From Porphyromonadaceae bacterium COT-184 OH4590 (lineage in GTDB: Bacteria > Bacteroidota > Bacteroidia > Bacteroidales > Paludibacteraceae): DNA of 42,233 nt. Where the stretch lies: contig JRAN01000030.1 of assembly GCA_000768855.1 (NCBI GenBank), positions 1 through 42,233 on the forward strand. Direction: 5' to 3'. A program made the translations under genes and the position numbers. A model generated the notes under the pieces. That model saw nothing but the letters and a program-made list of their open reading frames with translations, was not told the origin of the DNA and did not search any database. Shown here piece by piece: positions 1 to 7,800 of this stretch (its first letter is position 1; every line of letters starts with the position of its first letter).

Positions 1-509
1 TAATCTTTCCAGTAGCCCGTACCCTGCCGGAACTTCGTCTTATACAACATTTTACCCGACAGACTCTTTACCCAATACTCACCCGTAAGAACCCCTCGTT
101 TGTAGTGGGCTTCCTTAAATGTAATTATTGTATCTTTTTCTATATCTACTCCATATTTACCATCGGGATAGCCATTATATATATATATATATTCATTACC
201 AATTGTTTGTCTTTTAGCATAATATTTGTTTATAATTAAACTTTTTCCCATAATGGATAGATTTGCATCTATTCTCCGATATATATTTATATTAAAAAAC
301 TGACCTTTCTCATTTATACCATATCTTTTTACAAAAGATGATATACTTTCGCACCACCACAAACCTTCACAGGAATCTTTTTTTAAAAAAATTATTCCCA
401 TAGAATTCGACTTTTTATCCCTCTTCTTTTTTTGCCCGTAAATAGGGTTAAGGCAAAATATAGCCGTCAACACTATGACGACAGTCTTAAATCTTGTTTT
501 TCTTTGCAT
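1..509 (-). CDS. Exported protein, candidate immunity protein of the adjacent T6SS effector (3' end cut by window edge)
   Basis: Reading the minus strand from the ATG at 507-509 gives an open frame that leaves the window without a stop. It begins with a classic signal peptide (residues 1-25, basic MQRKTRFK, hydrophobic core, cleavage near IYG/QKKK), so the product should be periplasmic. The visible C-terminal part (GVLTGEYWVKSLSGKMLYKT) resembles the MORN/YwqK-type repeats that describe pairs of Gly-Tyr-rich strands; this resemblance is loose. The first 23 bases overlap the end of the metalloprotease gene, the tight spacing expected of an effector-immunity pair. Inference: it protects the periplasm against the upstream metzincin. 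It could instead be an unrelated exported protein. Confidence 0.6.
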   Translation of the reverse strand, partial: MQRKTRFKTVVIVLTAIFCLNPIYGQKKKRDKKSNSMGIIFLKKDSCEGLWWCESISSFVKRYGINEKGQFFNINIYRRIDANLSIMGKSLIINKYYAKRQTIGNEYIYIYNGYPDGKYGVDIEKDTIITFKEAHYKRGVLTGEYWVKSLSGKMLYKTKFRQGTGYWKD

Positions 510-1077
510 AATAATATAGTTTTGCTTCTCTTTGCATTACCCGTATCTGCCATATATAAAATAACTTCGGGCGATTGTTATAATCCATAAAGTTATCCGT
601 ACTACCCAATCTAAACTTATATTTGTCGTATTCTCTTATTTTCTCAAACGCCTCCTTCGTATCCGTCCACTTGCTCAGATACCTGCGGGCATCTACCACT
701 CTCTCGTTACTCGGATCTTTTTCGGCAATAGAACTTAATTTTTTTAATATATACTCGCATTGTTCAATATTTTCATCTGCATTAGCTATCATCTCTTGAT
801 AATCTTCCCGAAAAGTATGCGGTACGCCCAATACATGACCCAGCTCGTGGGCGTAGGTGGGCAGATGCCCCAAACGTTCCCGAAAAACTACACTATTCTT
901 ACTGTACAACGGCGCCATAGGTGAAGCGCCACCCGCTCCTTCCGCACGTAACGGAGTAAGATAAAGGATTATATCCTTTTGGGGATTAACCAAATCGGGC
1001 TTAACCTCCCCGAACCGATAATGGATAAAACTCGTTATCTTGTTTGCATCAAACTTATTTGTAGCTTCATTAAACAT
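487..1077 (-). CDS. Metzincin-type zinc metalloprotease, probable T6SS effector domain
   Basis: The 196-residue product contains the extended zinc site HELGHVLGVPH (His77, Glu78, His81, His87), which is the HExxHxxGxxH signature of metzincins, and a downstream Met-turn-like NFMDY (Met164). These are seen directly. It has no signal peptide. Its ATG overlaps the stop of the upstream TssD-like gene as ATGTTTAA (1070-1077), so translation is either coupled or the two were once a single protein: removing one base from the G4 run (plus-strand CCCC 1079-1082) would fuse them into about 715 residues. The N-terminal strand of the protease fold seems to lie in the end of the upstream frame (LNQALIQVKFIYD), which favours the broken-fusion reading. 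Likely target is a periplasmic or envelope protein because the next gene is exported. Confidence 0.75.
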   Translation of the reverse strand: MFNEATNKFDANKITSFIHYRFGEVKPDLVNPQKDIILYLTPLRAEGAGGASPMAPLYSKNSVVFRERLGHLPTYAHELGHVLGVPHTFREDYQEMIANADENIEQCEYILKKLSSIAEKDPSNERVVDARRYLSKWTDTKEAFEKIREYDKYKFRLGSTDNFMDYNNRPKLFYIWQIRVMQREAKLYYYAKKNKI

Positions 1078-2635
1078 ACCCCTCTCCAGTATTTATATTC
1101 TTCCCTTCGTTGGCCAAAATCAACTCATTTCTCGTAAAACCGAGCTTAAAAGGCTTGCCGTCCTTGTCGTATATAAACTTAACCTGTATCAGTGCCTGAT
1201 TTAGGCTACGACTATTCAGGTAGTCCTCTATCGACTGTAAACCACCAATTTTGCCTATCTCGGTATCTATAACACCGGCTCCGAATTCAGGCTCATCCTC
1301 TATATAGGCATATACAACAGGTATGTTTATCTTATAATAGTTGTATTCAGCATTCGCTGCAATATTAAGCTTACCCACGACAGCTCCGGTAGATGACTCA
1401 ACCGTGATACTTGTCGGAGAAATGACCGAATCACCACAGCTGACCGTTATCTCAGCTCCACCATTAGAACACTCGTAAAGCGTCAACTCGTCGGGACAGA
1501 CACTTACAAAAGTACTTTCCGATTTTAATATCAAGGTCTCTGTCTCAGGTGTATCGGAGTGGTTATAATAAATATCCGATACCAAAAGCAACTTAACAGT
1601 ACTGCGGGGAGGCATTACCAACCACGGTACATAGTAAGTGCCGTAAGACTCACCACTGTTTACATGCTTTACCCCGATTTCGAACGGAGTGTATATTTGT
1701 TTGAGCTCTTCCGAGCCCTCTATACAGGGGCTGTCTGGGTCTCTCCACTCTTTACGATACCAGTCGAAACCGAACTCCCCCTGATACGTATTAGGGTTAG
1801 TCTCAAAATTCACAACATACTCAGGCACCACAACACGCGGAAAACGGATACGAAGCGTATTACCAAGTTCACTCACAAAACGAGCGGTGGCAATATTGTG
1901 TTTATCCCTTTTATCGGCAGAGTGGCTCTTTTCTTTAGGAGTTAATGTCTTCAGTTTTATTCTCGTCAATTTATCCGTTACGGATAAATTGCTCAAAGTA
2001 TCGTTCCCCAACACCTCGCCTTCGTATTCATAATCTAAACCAGGGGCTTCAAGATTTATTGTCATCTGCTCTCCCTCTCCGTTAGTAGTCTCAATGCAAA
2101 GATAAACTTCCTGTTCGGGATACAATGTATCTTTGTCTATTCTCTCTCCACCCATATCCTCAAAATAATAGCCATCGAACTGCGGTTCGTAGGAAAGCAT
2201 CTTTTGAGGCTTCTCCTCAGGCTCCACATACCAAAAACGATACAGGTAGAAAAACTCGGCTCCCATAAAACGATTATATATCCGCTCATTGACAGTAAGC
2301 GTAAGGCTAACAAACATTCCATCTTGTTGGTTGTAGCCGACCAAAAAGTACACCGGCATTACTCCTCTGAGGTCGTAGCGGTAAAACTCCTGTCCGTCGG
2401 ACAGTTCGTCGTAAAAGACTATCTCACCATCATACCAATAGCCTGTATAGCCCTCGTTTGCCGCACTTCTGCCACACATCCAGTCTAAGAAAAAACCGTC
2501 GCCCTCCTCAGCAGCGAAGCTCACACAGATAAACGAGTCCTTGGGGTACGTGCACGGGATGCCCAAAAGGTCGGTATCCCTATCGTGAGAAAAACGAAAA
2601 TCCAAAAGGGTTCGCTCTACGCCGTTAAATCGCAT
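1070..2635 (-). CDS. TssD/Hcp-like T6SS tube protein with long C-terminal extension (evolved Hcp)
   Basis: The first ~135 residues follow the pattern of Bacteroidota TssD (Hcp) proteins: a strand ending in DFRFSHDRDTDLLGIP, an FLDWM segment, a GEIVFYD strand and a VSLTLTVNERI strand. Residues ~140-235 resemble the module that follows Hcp in long Bacteroidota TssD proteins (QFDGYYFEDMGGERID, YLCIETTNGEGEQMTINL). The remainder is Ig-like beta-rich sequence leading to the protease gene. Usual TssD is ~130-180 residues; this one is 521, so it is a carrier rather than a simple tube subunit. Known for the family: Hcp hexamers form the T6SS inner tube and carry fused or bound cargo. No other tss genes are in the window, so this is an orphan cargo module. 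A perfect palindrome lies 18 bases upstream of the start. Confidence 0.7.
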   Translation of the reverse strand: MRFNGVERTLLDFRFSHDRDTDLLGIPCTYPKDSFICVSFAAEEGDGFFLDWMCGRSAANEGYTGYWYDGEIVFYDELSDGQEFYRYDLRGVMPVYFLVGYNQQDGMFVSLTLTVNERIYNRFMGAEFFYLYRFWYVEPEEKPQKMLSYEPQFDGYYFEDMGGERIDKDTLYPEQEVYLCIETTNGEGEQMTINLEAPGLDYEYEGEVLGNDTLSNLSVTDKLTRIKLKTLTPKEKSHSADKRDKHNIATARFVSELGNTLRIRFPRVVVPEYVVNFETNPNTYQGEFGFDWYRKEWRDPDSPCIEGSEELKQIYTPFEIGVKHVNSGESYGTYYVPWLVMPPRSTVKLLLVSDIYYNHSDTPETETLILKSESTFVSVCPDELTLYECSNGGAEITVSCGDSVISPTSITVESSTGAVVGKLNIAANAEYNYYKINIPVVYAYIEDEPEFGAGVIDTEIGKIGGLQSIEDYLNSRSLNQALIQVKFIYDKDGKPFKLGFTRNELILANEGKNINTGEGYV

Positions 2636-2955
2636 TATCGTGTATGTAAAAGCTGTTTTAAAACAGAATTTGATTTAGCGATAGTATTTTTAATTATAAT
2701 CAAACGATTATAAAGAGGCTTGTAATATGGTGAACTTTCCGTATGGATTTATGATAAGTGGCAAAAGACAAAACACGAGAATGTCGATATGAGGATGTTT
2801 ATTTTGAATAAGAATTGTACAACAATCGCTTTAAAATATAGAGAAATCTTACATGACCTGCTGGTTTTAAAAACAGATAATTAGATTTATTGGAAAAATT
2901 AAATAAGTTCTATATATTACAGTCAATAAATATTAATTATAAAGACAGTTTATAA
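2636..2955. other. Non-coding stretch between the T6SS cargo module and the HD phosphodiesterase gene
   Basis: This 320-base AT-rich interval separates two minus-strand genes. It holds the two dyads near 2653-2712 and no convincing ORF, terminator or TAnnTTTG promoter. Its length and low coding potential fit a junction between housekeeping genes and an acquired effector cassette. Confidence 0.5.
2653..2666. promoter_or_regulatory. Palindrome upstream of the TssD-like gene (possible operator)
   Basis: CTGTTTTAAAACAG is a perfect 14-base palindrome whose nearest edge is 18 bases before the ATG of the TssD-like gene. A second dyad, TATAATC-aaac-GATTATA, lies at 2695-2712. No good TAnnTTTG box is visible on the minus strand nearby, so the true promoter is not located. 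Operator function is inference only. Confidence 0.3.
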
Positions 2956-4980
2956 TCACTTCGGATACTCTATCCTCGAATGATATATATTGATAAGTTT
3001 CTCTTTGAGTACATTTTTGGCTATATCTATGTGTTTGAATGTCAAAGGCGACTCCTTGAACGACTGGTCGGCAACCTGTGTGTTAATAATATCATCTACA
3101 AGTGCACCTATAGTCGTCTCGTTGTACTCCTTGAGGCTACGTGAGGCAGCCTCTACGGCATCAGCCATCATCACTATTGCTTCCTCTTTGGTATCGGGAT
3201 AGCGACCATTGTACGAAAATAGGCTCTTATCGATTTCTACATTGGGATTCTCTTTTTGTTCGGTAATATAAAAATAGCGTACAAGGCTCTTGGCATGGTG
3301 CGACTTGATAAAGTTTATTATCTGTTTCGGCAGACTGTTTTGCTCGGCTATCTTCACACCATCGTCCACGTGAGCTATTATCACACGTGCAGCCTCTTGG
3401 CATGTCATATCGTTTAGCGGATTGAACCCCGACACCTGATTTTCGATAAAACACATTGGGTTTTTCATCTTGCCTATATCATGATACAACGCTCCTGTAC
3501 GAGCAAGTAGCATATTGGCGTTTATCTTTTGGGCAATGGCAGCCGCAAGAGTCGATACCTGTATTACATGTTGGAATGTGCCGGGTGCTTTTGCCGAAAA
3601 GTCCATCAACAGCTTGTTGTTGATATTCGACAGTTCCACCAAAGTAACATCGGAGAGGTATCCGAACAACTTTTCGAATATATATATAAGAATATATGCA
3701 AAGAGCAGCAGCAACGCATTGACGGCAAATATCAGATAGTGTTGCCAAGCAAAGGTAAACAAACCTGTCTCTATTATTGTACAGAAAGAGTAAATAAAAG
3801 CGTATGTGATAAATATAAATATGGCACTCTGTACCAACTGTCCTCTATGGGTAAGCTGTTTGAGAGTCGATACGGCTATCATACCTGCCGGAATATGAAG
3901 CATAAGGAACAAAAACGGCGACGGCACAAAAAGCGATACTATCAGCACCACTATGTTATGTATAAAAAGGGCGGTGCGGCTATCGAAGAATATACGGATA
4001 ATAATAGCCATAAGGGCAAACGGCACAACGTTTATGATGTCTGAGTTGTAACCCATTATGAGCGATGCTCCACATACCACTATCAATATCATAACAACAA
4101 TAAAGACGGCGTTTTTTATGCGGATAAATTCGGGGCGAAACAGCACAACGTATATCACAAATAGTGCGAGAAGTATGGCTATCATAAATATATCGGCTAA
4201 GGCAACGAGTTTGTTGTCTTGGTTGGGAGTATTATCGGCATACTCCTTTTTTAGTGAGTTGAGAATTTTGCCCTGTTCTTGCTTTACAATCTCGCCTCGG
4301 TCGATGATTCGTTCACCTGCCTGTACCATTCCATTCGATAGAGGAATACTTTTTAGAAGCTCATTGAGAGTGTGTTCCGATTTGTTTTTGTCGATATTGA
4401 GGCTGACTTCCACAAAACGACTTATATTGAGTGAATCGAGTGTGGCAGCGGTAATAGGGTAGTTCGACGAAATATAGCCAAGAGCCGAAGTTGGAGTAAA
4501 GATATTGGCAACCTCTATTTTACGCCAAATATTTGAAGAATCGCTCACATTGATACTTGTCATAGCTGACTTTTTGAAATCATCATAGTCGGTTTGAGTT
4601 ACCACACCGCGTTTGTAGATGTTTTGCAACGCACGTTGAAGGTGATATCTGATATTGCCCTTGATGGTGGTATCGGCTTTGAACCTGTCAATAGCATCTA
4701 TAGCCTTGTTTGCATCGATGGTGTAGTATGGCGTAAAGCGGCGTTTGATACTGTCACGCTCTTGTCGTAGTTCGCTGTCGGTTTTGTATATAGGGAAGTC
4801 GAATGGTGCGGTAAGCAGCTCGTAGTGCCACGGTTTGCCCACTTCATACTTCTTGTCGAAATGCGTTCGCTGTGGAAACATTTTGAATATCAAAAACGTA
4901 GTCGCCACAAACATAAGTATATATATCAATATTCTGGTGTGCTTGTATTTAAAATTAGCTCTGCTTAGTTTGAGTCCCAT
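2956..4980 (-). CDS. Membrane HD-domain phosphohydrolase, PgpH/7TMR-HDED family (probable c-di-AMP phosphodiesterase)
   Basis: The protein has one N-terminal membrane span (TRILIYILMFVATTFLIF), a large extracytoplasmic domain (7TMR-HDED type, roughly residues 40-260), a block of about seven membrane spans (about 265-445) and a cytoplasmic HD domain with ALYHDIGKMKNP around residue 500 plus further His/Asp ligands (IIAHVDDGVKIA, SHHAKS). This order is that of PgpH, which hydrolyses c-di-AMP. The start used is the ATG at 4978-4980 giving 674 residues; an upstream TTG would fall inside the -7 promoter box at 5009-5016 and cannot be transcribed from it. Substrate is inferred from the family. Confidence 0.88.
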   Translation of the reverse strand: MGLKLSRANFKYKHTRILIYILMFVATTFLIFKMFPQRTHFDKKYEVGKPWHYELLTAPFDFPIYKTDSELRQERDSIKRRFTPYYTIDANKAIDAIDRFKADTTIKGNIRYHLQRALQNIYKRGVVTQTDYDDFKKSAMTSINVSDSSNIWRKIEVANIFTPTSALGYISSNYPITAATLDSLNISRFVEVSLNIDKNKSEHTLNELLKSIPLSNGMVQAGERIIDRGEIVKQEQGKILNSLKKEYADNTPNQDNKLVALADIFMIAILLALFVIYVVLFRPEFIRIKNAVFIVVMILIVVCGASLIMGYNSDIINVVPFALMAIIIRIFFDSRTALFIHNIVVLIVSLFVPSPFLFLMLHIPAGMIAVSTLKQLTHRGQLVQSAIFIFITYAFIYSFCTIIETGLFTFAWQHYLIFAVNALLLLFAYILIYIFEKLFGYLSDVTLVELSNINNKLLMDFSAKAPGTFQHVIQVSTLAAAIAQKINANMLLARTGALYHDIGKMKNPMCFIENQVSGFNPLNDMTCQEAARVIIAHVDDGVKIAEQNSLPKQIINFIKSHHAKSLVRYFYITEQKENPNVEIDKSLFSYNGRYPDTKEEAIVMMADAVEAASRSLKEYNETTIGALVDDIINTQVADQSFKESPLTFKHIDIAKNVLKEKLINIYHSRIEYPK

Positions 4981-5008
4981 ATCTGAGAATATTATTTGGT
5001 TCGGATTA

Positions 5009-5016
5009 CAAAGATA
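5009..5016 (-). promoter_or_regulatory. Promoter -7 box of the PgpH-like gene
   Basis: The minus strand reads TATCTTTG, the consensus Bacteroidota -7 box. Transcription would start about 20 bases before the ATG at 4980, which decides the start codon. Confidence 0.7.
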
Positions 5017-5078
5017 CAAAAAAAAATATCTCCCATAGACTTATTCTACAGAAGATAATATTATACAATAAACCTGTC

Positions 5079-6008
5079 CTACTCATTTGATTTCAAAGCC
5101 TCAGGCTCGAATGTAGCTAACGGAACAAAAACTCCCTTTTCTTCTCTGCCTATTTTGAGGTATCCGTCTTCGGTAATACGGTATTCGGTAGTTTTTTTGA
5201 GTATTGTCAATACCGTGTTGTCGATAACCAATACATCTTTATCCGTACATTTCTTTGCGTTTGTCTCTATGTTGTTGAACGAAATTCTCCATCGTCTCAT
5301 ATTCCAGTTATACTTTGCTTTAAATGCGGCACACGATGCATTGCCCTCTACGATGCGTCTGTTTTTCTTGTCCTTCGACATTACGAAATACGGCTGTTCG
5401 GCAATATTGGTCGGGATAGGATTGTTTTTTATCTCTATAAGTTTCCACTTTTTGTTGGTCAAAACATGCTGTTGATATAGCAATTCGGCTTTTGATGGAG
5501 TATATTTGTAATACACTTTTTGAGCCTCAAACGACACAGGCACAAATGCAAATCCCGTAACATTACTTCCATTATGTTGAGCAGGTTTCCATGCTGGCAT
5601 TTTTCTTACCGCATCCAAAGCAGCGTTATCGCACTCGTAATTGAGACTTTGTTGAATGGTTGGGTTCTGTACTTTACCGTTTTTGTCAACAAACAGACGA
5701 ACTATCACTCGTCCGCTAATATTATTCTCCACAATACTGTTAGGTATTATCAGCACAGAGTCGATAAACTTAAACATAGCTTTGTCGCCACCAATAAAAC
5801 TCGGAGGCACCACTCCGGAAGTCTGGAGTATAACACTCCTATCTATTGTTGGCTCGGTATCAATGGTATCTTGCTCTACGTATTGAGCGTTTTCCATTTG
5901 GTATTCGCCTTCCATATAGTCGGTATATACCGGATTTTGTGCATATATTATCCCCGAAAATGAGGCAAACAATACAATTGTTATACAATGTAAAAAGATT
6001 TTTTTCAT
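5079..6008 (-). CDS. Periplasmic protein with TonB C-terminal domain and META/HslJ-like domain
   Basis: A signal peptide (residues 1-23, ending IIYAQ) precedes a TonB C-terminal domain (about residues 65-165; GRVIVRLFVDKNGKVQNPTI and a conserved MPAWKPAQHNG). After this comes a segment matching the META/HslJ pattern (about 183-300): KKWKLIEIKNNPIP, then GNASCAAFKAKYNW, then ISFNNIETNAKKC. The protein lacks the membrane anchor and proline-rich linker of a true TonB, so it is unlikely to energise outer-membrane transport by itself. Role unknown; a periplasmic or envelope-stress function is inference from META/HslJ proteins. It follows the DUF4494 gene on the same strand after 88 bases. Confidence 0.75.
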   Translation of the reverse strand: MKKIFLHCITIVLFASFSGIIYAQNPVYTDYMEGEYQMENAQYVEQDTIDTEPTIDRSVILQTSGVVPPSFIGGDKAMFKFIDSVLIIPNSIVENNISGRVIVRLFVDKNGKVQNPTIQQSLNYECDNAALDAVRKMPAWKPAQHNGSNVTGFAFVPVSFEAQKVYYKYTPSKAELLYQQHVLTNKKWKLIEIKNNPIPTNIAEQPYFVMSKDKKNRRIVEGNASCAAFKAKYNWNMRRWRISFNNIETNAKKCTDKDVLVIDNTVLTILKKTTEYRITEDGYLKIGREEKGVFVPLATFEPEALKSNE

Positions 6009-6096
6009 AAAAATAGGATTTGATTATTTGTTGATATTTTTTGAAATTATTTGAAAAATACGACAGTTGGCATATCATCCAATATTTGTTTGTCAA

Positions 6097-6558
6097 TTAT
6101 ACATTTTTTTGATGTGTCTCATTGGTAATCTGATAATTGAAAACATCTAATATAGGTGTTTCGGATACAGATACTATTCTGTACGGATAAACGGACTTTT
6201 CCATAAAACTTGCCAGATACTCGACAGCTCCGTTTAATGTGGCTGCTTTGACATAAGAGAGAGTTGCGATTGTTTTTTCCACACCTTTTTCTTCGTCAAT
6301 GCTTATCAACATCACTCTGCACTTCCACCAACGGTCGTCTGTATCTATGTCGGAGTCAATAAGCTCGTTTATCTTTACTTTTTTGATACTTGCCACAACA
6401 AACTCGCCTGTCAGCATTGGCTCTATCTCTCTGATGATGCGCTCTTCGGCTTCGGTGAAACTCATAGCATCGACCAAATACAGTTCGTTAACCCTTGTCA
6501 GCAAGCCATCTTCACCGGCTTTGTCGTAATTTACTTTACACTCAAACCAACTGTTCAT
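6097..6558 (-). CDS. DUF4494 family protein
   Basis: The 153-residue soluble protein starts MNSWFECKVNYDK and contains the motifs FTEAEERI and WWKCRVMLISIDEEKG, which I recognise as DUF4494, a family confined largely to Bacteroidota. No signal peptide or membrane span is present. Function is not known. A -7 box TAATTTTG at 6593-6600 (minus) sits 35 bases upstream, back to back with the rsmE promoter. Confidence 0.8.
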   Translation of the reverse strand: MNSWFECKVNYDKAGEDGLLTRVNELYLVDAMSFTEAEERIIREIEPMLTGEFVVASIKKVKINELIDSDIDTDDRWWKCRVMLISIDEEKGVEKTIATLSYVKAATLNGAVEYLASFMEKSVYPYRIVSVSETPILDVFNYQITNETHQKNV

Positions 6559-6592
6559 TATTTCGACTTTTCTTAAAAAAATTATTTAGCCA

Positions 6593-6600
6593 CAAAATTA
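6593..6600 (-). promoter_or_regulatory. Promoter -7 box of the DUF4494 gene
   Basis: Minus-strand TAATTTTG, a TAnnTTTG match 35 bases before the start at 6558. Confidence 0.5.
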
Positions 6601-6633
6601 CAAAAAAAATCAGTCCTGTGAATAAAAAAGAGT

Positions 6634-6641
6634 TATCTTTG
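6634..6641 (+). promoter_or_regulatory. Promoter -7 box of rsmE
   Basis: TATCTTTG on the plus strand, 42 bases before the rsmE ATG. Confidence 0.65.
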
Positions 6642-6683
6642 TGCAAAATTATTACGGCTTACCACTTTTAATTAATAGATATA

Positions 6684-7385
6684 ATGCATATTTTCTATAC
6701 ACACAATATATTAGATACCGGTGTGTTGTCCGAAGAGGAGTCTTATCACTGTATCAAAGTATTGCGGATGAAAACCGACGACACCATCGGTATTATAGAC
6801 GGTATCGGCAATATGTATGAGGCAAGGATTGTTTTGGCAGATACCAAACATACAAGAGTAGAAATTTTATCCGTACAGCAAGACTTTGGCAAACGCAACT
6901 ACTCTCTGCATTTAGCAGTGGCTCCAACCAAAAATATTGACCGATTTGAATGGCTTGTCGAGAAATCTGTCGAAATAGGAGTGGATTGTATAACACCTCT
7001 TAATTGCAGGTTTTCGGAGCGACGAACTATAAAATTAGAACGTATCGAAAAGATAGCATTATCGGCTGCCAAACAGTCGCTAAAAGCATACTTGCCAAAA
7101 ATAAATCATATGACAGACTTTGCCGACCTTGTGTCGCAGTCAGCCGAAAGTCAGAGGTTTGTAGCACATTGCTACAATTTGCCAAAAGAGAATTTGTTGA
7201 AGATATGCAAAAGCCAACAATCGACCCTTGTATTGATAGGACCTGAGGGAGACTTTTCGGAGCAAGAGATAGAGCATGCTCTCCGCATAGGATTTCGGTC
7301 GGCGTCATTGTCGGATAGCCGACTTAGAACCGAGACGGCGGGCGTCGTCGCCACCAATACGGTAGCTTTGGCAAATATAATTTAA
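6684..7385 (+). CDS. rsmE: 16S rRNA (uracil1498-N3)-methyltransferase RsmE
   Basis: RsmE methylates N3 of U1498 in 16S rRNA, using S-adenosylmethionine, on the small subunit. The 233-residue length is normal. It shows the N-terminal PUA-like part (YHCIKVLRMKTDD), the SPOUT methyltransferase part with KSVEIGVDCITPL, and the C-terminal SAM-binding knot with LIGPEGDFSEQEIEHA and SLSDSRLRTETA. It is a single gene, divergent from DUF4494, with its own TATCTTTG promoter. Confidence 0.93.
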   Translation: MHIFYTHNILDTGVLSEEESYHCIKVLRMKTDDTIGIIDGIGNMYEARIVLADTKHTRVEILSVQQDFGKRNYSLHLAVAPTKNIDRFEWLVEKSVEIGVDCITPLNCRFSERRTIKLERIEKIALSAAKQSLKAYLPKINHMTDFADLVSQSAESQRFVAHCYNLPKENLLKICKSQQSTLVLIGPEGDFSEQEIEHALRIGFRSASLSDSRLRTETAGVVATNTVALANII

Positions 7386-7487
7386 TACATATTATACAAA
7401 TCAAGAGTTAAGAATGAAACACTTGAATTTTTCACAATCAAATAGGCTATTGGGCTAACCTTTTCGGAAGGCACATATCTTAATCGC

Positions 7488-7796
7488 CTAAACCAAAAAA
7501 GCCAAGCTCAAATATATCATTATCGACACAAATACTCCTCTTAGGTAGTGCCATTTGTCGAACATGTTGAGTAGAAATACCGCGATAAAATTGGGTATCA
7601 TCGACACCAAAATCAGGTTGGTCAATATATTGGTAACTCGGAAAAACTCTAAAACATCTTTCATTTGGTCGTCGCCATGATAAAAAGTAGTGTAGAATAC
7701 GGAGGCAAACAAAATAGGAGCTATAAGCCCTGCCAATAGAGCTACTGCAAACTGAATTGCAGGTTTTTCTAAATACTCTTTTATTCTTTGGTTCAC
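7488..7796 (-). CDS. Small integral membrane protein downstream of surE
   Basis: The 102-residue product is mostly membrane: hydrophobic spans at about residues 14-35, 56-76 and 83-101, with a short charged loop (YHGDDQMKDVLEFF) between the first two. I do not recognise a functional family. The start lies 4 bases after the surE stop, so the two are surely co-transcribed. A comparable small membrane protein near surE is familiar in Bacteroidota, but its role is unknown. Confidence 0.75.
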   Translation of the reverse strand: MNQRIKEYLEKPAIQFAVALLAGLIAPILFASVFYTTFYHGDDQMKDVLEFFRVTNILTNLILVSMIPNFIAVFLLNMFDKWHYLRGVFVSIMIYLSLAFLV

Positions 7797-7800
7797 AGTA

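Noticed and set aside
166-198. TA-repeat tract inside the left-edge ORF as a phase-variable microsatellite
   Set aside because: The tatata run encodes the plausible EYIYIYN strand in frame, and a short TA run in AT-rich DNA is not good evidence of phase variation.
4978-5019. Longer start (TTG at 5019) for the PgpH-like protein
   Set aside because: The TTG overlaps the TATCTTTG promoter box at 5009-5016, and the ATG at 4980 starts the familiar N-terminus just before the first membrane span.
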